Assembly (NCBI RefSeq): GCF_001874625.1
Contig: NZ_CP017672.1
Location: 44,418 to 108,417 of the forward strand
Reading direction: 5' to 3'
DNA length: 64,000 nt
Source: Providencia rettgeri
GTDB lineage: Bacteria; Pseudomonadota; Gammaproteobacteria; Enterobacterales; Enterobacteriaceae
Shown one piece after another: positions 27,180-34,934 of the stretch. The notes under the pieces are model-generated. The model made no database searches. It was not told where the DNA came from and saw only the letters and a program-made list of their open reading frames with translations. Position numbers and translations under genes: made by a program. Position 1 is the stretch's first letter, and the number at the start of each line of letters is the position of its first letter.

Positions 27180-27545
27180 AATCCCTTATGGGTTCCTACG
27201 GCAGCTCGATATCCTCGAGCTGTCGCCTACACTCCAACGCCATTCGTTTTACGAATGGGTTTCCGCAGAGCCGCAAGCGTCTCTGTCCTTCGGATAGCAA
27301 GCGAAACCTAACGGCACGGCATTTCGTGCTTCGCACGGCCGTTAAAGACGCCACGCGTTGCGTGTCGGCCGATTGCCTCCTCACCCGACGGTTATTTTCT
27401 TACTATCAGCCCATTCGCTAGGGCTTAAACATAGCCTCAACTCGTCATCCAGCAAGCGTAAAGTGCACTCCAGCAAAATTCTTGTCGCTGCGCTTTCCAA
27501 CAATTTTGCCTCCGCCCTTGCTTCCTTCCTCGTTTCGTCTATGCA
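27180..27545 (+). repeat. Leading-region repeat, copy B
   Basis: The 111-bp core lies at 27427-27537. It is preceded by a chain of hairpins, including CAGCTCGA..TCGAGCTG near 27206, CCATTCGT..ACGAATGG near 27240, and a CACGG..CCGTG-type stem near 27320. No gene was found in the 970 bases between 26716 and 27684 apart from the weak ORF remnant. The copy heads the block 27685-29566. Confidence 0.75.
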
Positions 27546-27684
27546 CGCCCTTGCCGCGACTGAACTAACAGTAAGATGAATTAACACTTTCAAAGAGAAC
27601 TACGAGGCCATCGGTGAACGTCAACACCGCCACGCCAAAACCTCCAGAAAGATGAGTTAAAAGCCAAAAACAAGGAGTATCAAC

Positions 27685-27936
27685 ATGAATTATCAAGTTT
27701 TTATTGCAGAAACCCATAAGCAAAAGGTGACAGGGCAAGCGGATGACGTTTATCACTTCAATTCCATTGCCGAATTCTTCACTTTTCTGAAAAAAACGAA
27801 ATTCGCGGAAAAAATGAACATGAATTATCACTACGTTTTAACCGATGGAACAAAAAAACCCGATTTAACTTACCGTGAAATTGAAAGCGCCAATCACCTT
27901 AAACCGTTTAAAAAACAGGTTCGCCAATACCGTTAA
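27685..27936 (+). CDS. Unknown leading-region protein
   Basis: The 83-aa soluble protein (MNYQVFIAETHKQKVTGQAD) starts after a CAAGGAGTATCAAC leader. Basic residues dominate the C-terminus (HLKPFKKQVRQYR), which suggests nucleic-acid contact. No family recognised. First gene of the second leading block. Confidence 0.65.
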   Translation: MNYQVFIAETHKQKVTGQADDVYHFNSIAEFFTFLKKTKFAEKMNMNYHYVLTDGTKKPDLTYREIESANHLKPFKKQVRQYR

Positions 27937-28032
27937 AGCGACCTATTGAATAGCGCGAAATCGTAACGCGCTATTCAATATCGAGCCAGTTCGATATTGA
28001 GCCAACTACTAAATCATAAAAGGAGAAAAAGT

Positions 28033-28371
28033 ATGTATCACGCATTAGAGCTGTACGAAACAGACAGTTACCAAGAAACCCAAAGCGCGGAATTGATGTA
28101 TTGGATAGGACGTGAACAAGCGGCTAAAACTGCACCGACAGAAATCACCTTAATGCAATTTATGGATGCGTTATCCGTTATGCCCCCGTTGGATTGGCAA
28201 GGCAATAACAATACGGAGTCCTTTAAATTGCAAGAGATGTTTTTGGGGAACGTGACGGACATTTTTGTCAAAGTGGACGGGCGTTATTTCACGTTTAGAG
28301 ATGTTTCAACGTTATCTCACGCGCAAATTATTTCGCGTGTACGTTGTGCTGGATTACTGGCGCAACAATGA
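28033..28371 (+). CDS. Unknown leading-region protein
   Basis: The 112-aa protein (MYHALELYETDSYQETQSAE) starts after AAAAGGAG. The tail DIFVKVDGRYFTFRDVSTLS-H resembles a small beta-hairpin fold, but no family was recognised. It lies between two other small leading genes in the same direction. Confidence 0.65.
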   Translation: MYHALELYETDSYQETQSAELMYWIGREQAAKTAPTEITLMQFMDALSVMPPLDWQGNNNTESFKLQEMFLGNVTDIFVKVDGRYFTFRDVSTLSHAQIISRVRCAGLLAQQ

Positions 28372-28461
28372 AAAAAGCAGGCTTTCGCCCGCTTAATCCG
28401 TGCCTTGAGCGACTTTAGCGTAGGAACTCAAGGTATTCACCCAATCAAAGGAGTAAATCCG

Positions 28462-28704
28462 ATGAATACAAATATCATGGCATATGCTGCCAACCCTGTA
28501 AAGCCCCAAATACCCACCGTGTCAAAACGTCGGGTCGTACGTCACGATATCGCGATTAGTGATATTGAGCCTACCTATCGGGCAATGGCGCGACATATTG
28601 ACAAACAACTTAAACGCAAACAGCCCGTTCGCATTCCTGCAATGAATAACCATTGCTTGGGGCAACTTTTGCGCTGTTTAGAACTGCGTAAATCGTGGAT
28701 TTAA
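28462..28704 (+). CDS. Unknown basic leading-region protein
   Basis: The 80-aa, strongly basic protein (SKRRVVRHDIAISDIEPTYR, then KQLKRKQPVRIP) starts at 28462 after AAAGGAG. The charge suggests DNA or RNA binding; no family recognised. A 10-bp hairpin (28713-28742) separates it from the methylase-like gene. Confidence 0.65.
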   Translation: MNTNIMAYAANPVKPQIPTVSKRRVVRHDIAISDIEPTYRAMARHIDKQLKRKQPVRIPAMNNHCLGQLLRCLELRKSWI

Positions 28705-28756
28705 GTTAACTCACTGCCCCTGTTTTTTGTTTCAGGGGCAGTTCTGGAGCGTCGAT

Positions 28757-29566
28757 ATGTCACAATTGAGTTTTTTTGATGTGGATTTAAGCCAAGCCGT
28801 GAAAACACCCAGTCCTATCATCTCAGGCTCACCCAGTAAGATAGACACAAAGACAGACAAAACAGTCGAAAAAGCAACCCTAGCAATGGCTAACACCAAG
28901 TCAAAGCGCGATTTTCACACCGAGTTTATTCAATTATTTAATCAAACGGCACGTTATCACAGTCGTGTAGAGGTGTTTCGCGATTTTATTCATGTTGCTG
29001 CGATTTCATTAGAAAACAGTGTAAAACAGTGCTCTGAATTGGAACAAACCTATTTTAACGTGATTGCGCGTTATGAAAATGCTGATTTGGATGCGTTTGC
29101 GAAACTATTAGCCCTTTGTGTTAACGCCTTAGACCAACAAGCCACCGATTTTTTAGGTGCGGTGTTTATGTCACTTGAGTTAGGTGAAGGAGCATGGGGG
29201 CAATTTTTTACCCCATTTCACGTTAGCCAGCTCATGAGTGATATGATCATTGGGGATTGTGGCTCGATAATTGAGAAAAACGGCTATATCAGTGTCTGTG
29301 AGCCTACCTGTGGTACAGGCGGAATGGTGATCGCCTGCGCTAATGCTGTTTTACAGCAAGGTTACAACCCACAAACGCAAATGATCGCAGTGTGTACCGA
29401 TATTGATGAGGTTGCAGCTCGAATGTGCTACGTCCAACTGGCATTGTTGGGGATACCTGCCATTGTGAATATTGGCAACAGTTTAACGCAGGACGTTCGC
29501 CAAACGCTGTATACCCCGATGTTAATGTTAAATTCATTCCGCTTTAAATCCTTTTTAACCGCCTAA
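28757..29566 (+). CDS. Orphan N6-adenine methylase-like protein without NPPY motif
   Basis: The 269-aa protein starts at the ATG at 28757. Residues 120-220 carry the HsdM/N6-methylase SAM region (WGQFFTPFHVSQLMSDMI, then CEPTCGTGGMVIACANAV, then CTDIDEVAARMCYVQLALLG). After the expected GNSL turn, where an NPPF/Y catalytic motif should follow, it reads TPMLMLNSFRFKSF and ends. Catalysis is therefore doubtful, while SAM or DNA binding may remain. Such proteins recur in plasmid leading regions, presumably against restriction. Confidence 0.85.
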   Translation: MSQLSFFDVDLSQAVKTPSPIISGSPSKIDTKTDKTVEKATLAMANTKSKRDFHTEFIQLFNQTARYHSRVEVFRDFIHVAAISLENSVKQCSELEQTYFNVIARYENADLDAFAKLLALCVNALDQQATDFLGAVFMSLELGEGAWGQFFTPFHVSQLMSDMIIGDCGSIIEKNGYISVCEPTCGTGGMVIACANAVLQQGYNPQTQMIAVCTDIDEVAARMCYVQLALLGIPAIVNIGNSLTQDVRQTLYTPMLMLNSFRFKSFLTA

Positions 29567-29600
29567 TCCACGTTATTTTCAAGGGGATTTATTCCCCTTT

Positions 29601-30075
29601 TTTGCGCATCGGCTTAATCCTGGCATCGAGCCAGGCTAAATCCGACAACGTCAACCCCTGCGCCTTTTTACGCAGGCGCGTGGCGCAAAGGGCAGGGATG
29701 CAAGCTCCCTGTGGGAGCTGCTCCTGATAAACCGCTTAACGTTGTTAAGCTCAAAGGACGCCTTGCGGTTCGATTCTCTCGCCGCAAGTCGGGTTACGTC
29801 ATTTTCAGCCACTGTGTTGTTAATCTTTCGCCAAGCCCCTCCGCTCGGGCTTAAACATAGACTCAATTCGTCATCCAGCAAGCGTAAAGTGCACTCCAGC
29901 AAAATTCTTGTCGCTGCGCTTTCCAACAATTTTGCCTCCGCCCTTGCTTCCTTCCTCATTTCGTCTATGCACGCCCTTTGCAGCGCAGGAACTCGACGAA
30001 AGAAATCATTAACCCAAAAGGAGGCACTAAAATGACTCAACAACAAAACCTTGCAGCGAGAGAATCTAACGAAAG
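29601..30075 (+). repeat. Leading-region repeat, copy C
   Basis: The 111-bp core is at 29853-29963. Similarity to copy A runs from CTGGCATCGAGCCAG near 29620 through the ribosome site to codon 15 of the next gene (QNLAARESNER). Nearby hairpins include one around GCTCCCTGTGGGAGC. This copy lies nearest to oriT and heads the block 30032-31454. Confidence 0.75.
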
Positions 30076-30511
30076 AAATGGAAAAGACGAAATCCTAATC
30101 ACGGCTATTGAGGTGAAGAACGAACAAGCACGTTTAAAATTTTTGCCATCAAAATTAGGGCGGTACTGTATTGCCTTTGAAAATGCTATCTATAACTGGA
30201 TGACTCGGAACGCCGTAGCCTATAACGGCGGCTATTGGGATTTTTATACGTTGTCGAATAACGGTTTTTATTTGCAACCGACAAAAGGCTATATGCTCAC
30301 CTCACCAAACGGCTTTATGGACGATGTGAGCGCCCAAGAAGCGGGAATTATTGTCACCTTAATGATGTTAAGTCATTTTTCATTTGTGACGTATGAGAAA
30401 GAGCATCATAAAGATTGTGAGCGTATTTCTGCTTATTTTCATCAATTACGGGATTTTATTTTCACATTATCCCCTGAATCACAAACCAAAATATTAAACG
30501 CCATTGATTAA
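30032..30511 (+). CDS. klcA: ArdB/KlcA-family antirestriction protein
   Basis: The 159-aa protein has the KlcA/ArdB core LKFLPSKLGRYCIAFENAIY, YNGGYWDFYTLSNNGFYLQP and DVSAQEAGIIVTLMML. ArdB-type proteins protect incoming plasmid DNA from type I restriction without mimicking DNA charge. The ATG at 30032 follows AAAAGGAGG. The N-terminal extension (first 15 residues) is shared with the protein at 23317 and comes from the repeat, not from the ArdB fold. Confidence 0.92.
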   Translation: MTQQQNLAARESNERNGKDEILITAIEVKNEQARLKFLPSKLGRYCIAFENAIYNWMTRNAVAYNGGYWDFYTLSNNGFYLQPTKGYMLTSPNGFMDDVSAQEAGIIVTLMMLSHFSFVTYEKEHHKDCERISAYFHQLRDFIFTLSPESQTKILNAID

Positions 30512-30581
30512 CACTATCCCGCGCAAGTCTCAGGCTTGCGCTTCATTAAACACCATCAATCAATAAATCAGAAAAAGGTAA

Positions 30582-31454
30582 ATGGATATGGAACAGCAAA
30601 CATTATTATCGGTTGGTCAAGTGGTTTACACTAATTTATATAATCTCGGCAAGGGGGTTATTGTTAATATTCATGGCGAGCAAAAACCACAAAACATAAA
30701 GAATATGTATAATGTTATGGTCACAGGGGGCAATGCTGAATTTGATATCGTATTCTTTAATGGGAATAAAACTAGTCGTTTGCCGGAAAGTATTTTGCAC
30801 GGCATACAATGGAAAATTGAAGATGAAATGGTTGAACAAGAAACCATTAAATCATTAATTGAAAAAGCGGAAGCACATGAACAAGCCGAGAAAGCCGAAG
30901 AAGAACGAAAGAAAAATGAATTTAAACAAAGTGTCGAATTCCAAAAAAACAATAGTCAATATTCACACTTAACACAGATAACCTCTAATTCAGATAAGGA
31001 AGTCAAAATAGTCGGTAAAAATATCCGCGCTGAGTTAAAAAAACATTTTCCAAAAACAAAATTTTCAGTGCGTAAACAACATCACAGTACTTACCATATA
31101 TCATGGACAGATGGTCCGACAGTGGATGAAGTCGAATCTATAATCAATAAATATGAAACATCACGTTTTGATAGTTATACCGATTATCATTACAGTGAGA
31201 ATTCGCCTTTTAATGTGGTTTATGGTGGTGCTGATTATGTTTTCACACATCGGGATTACAGTGATGAAATAATCGTGCTGGCAATCAAATCATTGATTGA
31301 TAAATATGGCGAGTCTTATGAGTTTGATACCGCGCTAATGACGGTTGAAAATTATCATCAAGGAATATTATACAAAATAGGACGAGAACAAATTATTGGG
31401 AATGATGGGATAGGTGGAGAAATTGGTCGAGTATTAAGAAAAACCAGTTATTAA
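30582..31454 (+). CDS. LPD29-like conjugation-associated protein
   Basis: The 290-aa protein has an N-terminal KOW-like stretch (SVGQVVYTNLYNLGKGVIVN), a charged coiled-coil (residues 85-115, EKAEAHEQAEKAEEERKKNE), and a C-terminal domain with SVRKQHHSTYHISWTDGPT and later FDSYTDYHYSEN. The last part is like the LPD29 domain found in large polyvalent proteins of conjugative elements. These accompany early transfer and anti-defence genes; the exact role is unknown. A terminator follows 4 bases later. Confidence 0.7.
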   Translation: MDMEQQTLLSVGQVVYTNLYNLGKGVIVNIHGEQKPQNIKNMYNVMVTGGNAEFDIVFFNGNKTSRLPESILHGIQWKIEDEMVEQETIKSLIEKAEAHEQAEKAEEERKKNEFKQSVEFQKNNSQYSHLTQITSNSDKEVKIVGKNIRAELKKHFPKTKFSVRKQHHSTYHISWTDGPTVDEVESIINKYETSRFDSYTDYHYSENSPFNVVYGGADYVFTHRDYSDEIIVLAIKSLIDKYGESYEFDTALMTVENYHQGILYKIGREQIIGNDGIGGEIGRVLRKTSY

Positions 31455-31457
31455 AGA

Positions 31458-31490
31458 AAACGCGCCATAAAGGCGCGTTTCTCGTTTTAA
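31458..31490 (+). terminator. Terminator of leading block nearest oriT
   Basis: A 9-bp stem (AAACGCGCC paired with GGCGCGTTT) with a 5-nt loop is followed by CTCGTTTT. Confidence 0.85.
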
Positions 31491-31534
31491 TACTAAGCCA
31501 CATGCATTACTTAATATTAAACGTGATTATAGCG

Positions 31535-32019
31535 TTAAAAATAGAAAGTAAAAGGAATAAGTTTAGTTATTTTTTTAATGTTAAGATAAATGTGATAGAC
31601 CTCAAGCGCGTATTGATTTCTTTTTTGTTCTTGAACCTCGGATTTTTTCAATCCTGCATTATAAGCCCCTACGCCTTTCCAGATATCCCCTTGTATGCGA
31701 ATAAACTTCGCCAGATAAAATGCGCCCGTATAAATATTCAAACACGGATCTAACCTTAATTGATTTTCGGTAATGCCATACTGTGCTAATTTGTTAAAGT
31801 TTTGCGAATGAATTTGCATTAAGCCAATAGCGTATCGCGTCAGTGAAGCTTGGTTAATCGCATTAGGCTGAAATGAGCTTTCACGAAAGGCAACCGCACG
31901 TAATAAATCAGGGGCAATTTGATAATCATTTCCTGCTTTATCATAGCAATCAAACGAAAATGAAAACGGTGAAAAAATAACGCAATGAGAATACAGATCA
32001 TTCGCATATAAAACCCCAT
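31535..32019 (-). pseudogene. Lytic transglycosylase (P19/IagB type) with a frameshift
   Basis: The SLT domain is clear: CYDKAGNDYQIAPDLLRAVA, then FRESSFQPNAINQ with the catalytic Glu, then IGLMQIHSQNF and GVGAYNAG. The signal peptide (start at 32019 or 32007, MRMICILIALFF) lies in a different frame. The shift falls at a six-T run (minus strand; A6 at 31972-31977), where one extra T would restore a single ORF. Such enzymes open the peptidoglycan for the transfer channel and usually sit beside oriT. A sequencing error is possible. Confidence 0.85.
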
Positions 32020-32100
32020 TTAATAATAATCTCTCTTAACTCAGAATCGCCAATTTTAATTAAAAAATAAAGCACTATTTAAATGCAAGCCAAAAGAAAG

Positions 32101-32300
32101 GAGGAGCAATAAATACGCTCCTCTGAAAGAAAGAACTCACACCCCACGCAAAATTTCATTTTGCAAGAATTTATCATAAAATCAGGGTGTTAATTAAAAA
32201 TAAATGGGTGAAAATTTTAAAAATCTTTGTGCTGAGTGCTAAAAGAGTGCTGAAATGTGGCTAAGTTAGTGCTGTTATGTGGCTATCTTGTGGCTAATCA
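32101..32300 (-). other. oriT: Origin of transfer (oriT), F-type nic region
   Basis: On the minus strand, GCAAAATGAAATTTTGC (32164-32148) is an inverted repeat followed at once by GTGGGGTGT (32147-32139). This is the arrangement of the F oriT, so nic is placed between 32139 and 32138. A second hairpin (GAGGAGC..GCTCCTC, 32101-32123) lies just past nic. The transferred strand then runs into the leading region. An 11-bp-phased repeat array lies on the traM side (32236-32296). Confidence 0.85.
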
Positions 32301-32445
32301 AATTAAAACATTAAGTTATAAGATGTAGTGCTTGATTAGTGCCTAGTGATTAGCACTAATTAAGTGCTTAAATAATTCAGGATTAGCACTTCTAAAGCAC
32401 TAAAAATATGATACTATCGATTTTAATAGGCACTCAATTAGCACT
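32229..32445. repeat. Phased repeats between nic and traM
   Basis: The trinucleotide GCT recurs at 32238, 32249, 32260, 32271, 32282 and 32293, exactly every 11 bases, inside GTGCT or GTGGCT units. AGTGCT or its complement AGCACT occurs nine times up to 32445. This fits a binding array for TraM or another oriT protein. Confidence 0.7.
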
Positions 32446-32465
32446 CAAATAAATAGGTTAAATAA

Positions 32466-32861
32466 ATGGCAAGACAAAACGTATATATGTCACAAAAAGT
32501 TTATGATGCAATTAGAGCGATTGTTGATGAACGACGAGCTGATGGGGCAAGTCATGCAGATGCAAATATGTCGAGTGTTTGCTCAGAAATGCTAGACATT
32601 GGCGTTCGAGTGACGATGAATTTAAAAAAGAAGGCAGACGAAACTGATGACAACGGAATGACATGGGATGAGCTTTATAAAAAGCAAATGTTAGAAGACT
32701 CGACCAAAACACGTCAATGCATTCAAATGATTTTTCAGATGCTATTTAATATTAACGAAATAAAAGAAGATAGCCGCTACGATTTTAGAGAAGGAATTAC
32801 AGAGATGAAAAAAGAAACTGAAAAGCTTGTTGAACAATTTTTTGATATTAATGGAAGGTGA
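32466..32861 (+). CDS. traM: TraM relaxosome protein
   Basis: The 131-aa protein has the TraM N-terminus (MARQNVYMSQKVYDAIRAIV, then RRADGASHADANMSSVCSEM) and the helical tetramer region ending in KETEKLVEQFF. TraM binds oriT and contacts TraD to signal readiness for transfer. Length is close to F TraM. It is preceded by the phased repeat array, and its TGA overlaps the start of the next small ORF. Confidence 0.88.
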   Translation: MARQNVYMSQKVYDAIRAIVDERRADGASHADANMSSVCSEMLDIGVRVTMNLKKKADETDDNGMTWDELYKKQMLEDSTKTRQCIQMIFQMLFNINEIKEDSRYDFREGITEMKKETEKLVEQFFDINGR

Positions 32862-33004
32862 TGTTATTTATGAAAATATTTACATTATATCCCATAGTGC
32901 ATGACTCTTTAATTACCAGAAATATTTACTCATCGAGATATATCCCTAATTCCAATATAACAAAAAATCTAGGTATGGTAAAAACAGTTAAATCTGAAAT
33001 ATGA
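32861..33004 (+). CDS. Small ORF coupled to traM
   Basis: The 47-aa frame (MLFMKIFTLYPIVHDSLITR) starts in the traM stop (TGATG), after GGAAGG, and stops within the next start (ATGA). The double coupling makes translation plausible. No family. Confidence 0.45.
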   Translation: MLFMKIFTLYPIVHDSLITRNIYSSRYIPNSNITKNLGMVKTVKSEI

Positions 33005-33189
33005 GTGAATTCAAAGATGAAAATGAAGTGGTAAAGGTAGAGCTAATTAATCTAACTGAAGATAAAAGTGGGAATGCAATAATTAATTTCAAATATGAAA
33101 CTGGATCCTTTCAAAGGATAGGAAGTGGTTGTATTTCTAGTTATATAATTACATATGGGATGCTGTTTTTTATTGAATATAATGATTGA
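33001..33189 (+). CDS. Small unknown ORF between traM and traJ
   Basis: The 62-aa acidic peptide (MSEFKDENEVVKVELINLTE) has a hydrophobic end (SSYIITYGMLFFIEYND). It is coupled by ATGA to the ORF before it. No family recognised; expression is likely only if the traM transcript extends. Confidence 0.45.
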   Translation: MSEFKDENEVVKVELINLTEDKSGNAIINFKYETGSFQRIGSGCISSYIITYGMLFFIEYND

Positions 33190-33249
33190 TTTAATCTGTA
33201 AATATAGGTATATTTAGCTTAAGTAATATTGATTGCTTAATTAAAATTT

Positions 33250-33325
33250 AAGAGTCGCCCAATAAAGGAGTTCTGACCTCCCTTATTGAGCTAAACATAT
33301 AACCCCCAATTTAGGAGACGGTTAC
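33250..33325 (-). ncRNA. finP: Candidate FinP-like antisense RNA / traJ leader
   Basis: The traJ leader holds an 11-bp hairpin with one mismatch (CAATAAAGGAG paired with CTCCCTTATTG, 33260-33288). A weaker TAACC..GGTTA stem (33300-33324) has a loop that contains the traJ ribosome site AGGAG. F FinP has the same two-hairpin plan. No minus-strand promoter was verified. Confidence 0.35.
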
Positions 33326-34045
33326 ATGTCTATTCATGATCCTATTGATCTTAATGATAGATCTCAAGTGTTTTTTACGCCAATAATGGCGAATTATCAT
33401 ATTTTTTCAATTAAAAAGTGTTGTGATTCTAATTTATGTGACAACGATGATTGTTTTTTAGTCGATTCATTCGAAAATTTTGTTCTCCCACCTATAAACA
33501 CTTCAGAAAAACGTAGAATACATCAGATTGTCTACATACAGTTCTTAAAAAGAAAGGATTCTAATAATTATTATCCTTTTACTGTTATTGTAAATCCAAA
33601 TTATTTTGAAAATAATATTTCTTATATTGACTTCACTTATATATCTCTGAGTCAGCTATCAATTGAGTTTTTTATTCTTCCGCAAGATTGCTTTAATTAT
33701 TTTGATCGCAACGAATCAAAACTAAGTTTAAATTTGAGTATAAATTATTTGTCAAATGAGAAACCATCAATTTTATTTTCGGAAAAGGAATGGATCGTAG
33801 GTTGGTTATTAATCTTTAATTTTACAGCTAAACAAATATCAAATTTAAGTGGTATTTCAATTTCTTATGTAGAAAAACTAACTAAAAATGTTTTAGAAAA
33901 AACATCTACACATAATAGAAATCTATATTCTAAAGTAGCAAAGTTACTTGGTTGGGAGAATTTCATACCTGCATACTTCATCAAGCATACTCTTATTAAA
34001 TTCAGGACTGTATATAAAACCAGTCCGAGTAATGGACTTACCTAA
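33326..34045 (+). CDS. traJ: TraJ-type transcriptional activator of transfer
   Basis: The 239-aa protein has an N-terminal PAS-like region and a C-terminal LuxR-like helix-turn-helix (WLLIFNFTAKQISNLSGISI, then SYVEKLTKNVLEKTS). Position between traM and traY is that of traJ, which activates the main tra promoter against H-NS. Sequence identity to F TraJ is low, so position carries much of the call. It starts after TTAGGAGACGGTTAC. Confidence 0.75.
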   Translation: MSIHDPIDLNDRSQVFFTPIMANYHIFSIKKCCDSNLCDNDDCFLVDSFENFVLPPINTSEKRRIHQIVYIQFLKRKDSNNYYPFTVIVNPNYFENNISYIDFTYISLSQLSIEFFILPQDCFNYFDRNESKLSLNLSINYLSNEKPSILFSEKEWIVGWLLIFNFTAKQISNLSGISISYVEKLTKNVLEKTSTHNRNLYSKVAKLLGWENFIPAYFIKHTLIKFRTVYKTSPSNGLT

Positions 34046-34085
34046 CTTATTTTACTTTAGTAGACTCCAGTTAAAAGGAGTCAAA

Positions 34086-34277
34086 ATGAAAGAAAAAGAA
34101 TATAAGTCGGTCACTATAAGTGTACCGATTAGTGCTGAAACAAATCGTTTATTAACAGAATCCGCCAAACGAGCACGACGCTCTAAAAAAGTCGAAGCCG
34201 TTTTACGATTATCTGATCATCTACGACTTGTTGAACATATTGAAGGGAATTACCAAGAGTTGTTAATTAAATATTAA
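34086..34277 (+). CDS. traY: TraY relaxosome protein (single RHH domain)
   Basis: The 63-aa ribbon-helix-helix protein (YKSVTISVPISAETNRLLTE, then SKKVEAVLRLSDHLRLVEH) matches one half of F TraY. TraY binds oriT, helps TraI nick, and activates the tra promoter. F has a tandem two-domain form, whereas this is the single form seen in other plasmids. Strong AAAAGGAG site upstream. Confidence 0.85.
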   Translation: MKEKEYKSVTISVPISAETNRLLTESAKRARRSKKVEAVLRLSDHLRLVEHIEGNYQELLIKY

Positions 34278-34550
34278 TTTACTCTATTACTGGGTTTATT
34301 CCATTTTGGTTTTTATTTTTGTTGATTACACACAGCAACGGGATCGCTTTGCCTAAAAAAAGGTAGTGCACACCCGGAGCGGTAGCTTTACCCAAAGCCA
34401 GGGAAAATTATCGCGTTTTATTTCTTTATTAAGTTAAGTGTTATTTATTTTAAGACTTTTCTGGATAAGGGAATAAAGCGAGCTAATTAGCTCAGTCGTT
34501 TAAGTACTTATTTATTTTACTTCATAGGGCATTTAATAAGAGGATATATT
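34278..34550. promoter_or_regulatory. Spacer before the pilin gene with a palindrome
   Basis: These 273 bases hold no gene. They contain the perfect 14-bp palindrome GAGCTAATTAGCTC at 34480-34493 and a GGTAGCTTTACC hairpin-like motif near 34381. It could carry an additional tra promoter or pilin mRNA leader structure. Confidence 0.4.
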
Positions 34551-34916
34551 ATGAGTCAAATTGCTATTGATTCACCGGTAACAAAAAGAAAAGGGTTATT
34601 TGCACGTGCTTGGAATTCACTGAATTCTAAAGTCGCTAAATCGCTGTATAAATATGTTGCTTCACCATTACTCTTATGGATGGCAGCACGTGGTTTTGCT
34701 CAGGCAGCCGATTTAGCGGCAGCAGGGGCAGCGGATGCGGGAGATACCTTCGGTGAAGGGTCATCGGTGATGTATTACATCATGCTGGGCGAAGTGGTGC
34801 TTGTTTTATTAGCCTTTATGCGCGCACAAAACCCTGCGTTACTCCTGCTCATTCCTGTCTTTATTGTGGGAACCAAAATCGTCTTTAGTTTAATCGAAGC
34901 ACCAACAGCCCCTTAA
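34551..34916 (+). CDS. traA: TraA propilin
   Basis: The 121-aa protein has a long basic leader (to about residue 52, ending ARGFAQA), a probable leader peptidase site before ADLAAAGAADAGDTF, and two hydrophobic segments of mature pilin (VMYYIMLGEVVLVLLAFM and ALLLLIPVFIVGTKIVFSLI). This is the F-type conjugative pilin, which is stored in the inner membrane and assembled into the pilus. Confidence 0.92.
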   Translation: MSQIAIDSPVTKRKGLFARAWNSLNSKVAKSLYKYVASPLLLWMAARGFAQAADLAAAGAADAGDTFGEGSSVMYYIMLGEVVLVLLAFMRAQNPALLLLIPVFIVGTKIVFSLIEAPTAP

Positions 34917-34934
34917 TCGATAAGGAGTTGCATG

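Noticed and set aside
29651..30046. 131-aa minus-strand frame over repeat C
   Set aside because: Similar chance frames appear antisense to copy B; the conserved signal is at DNA level.
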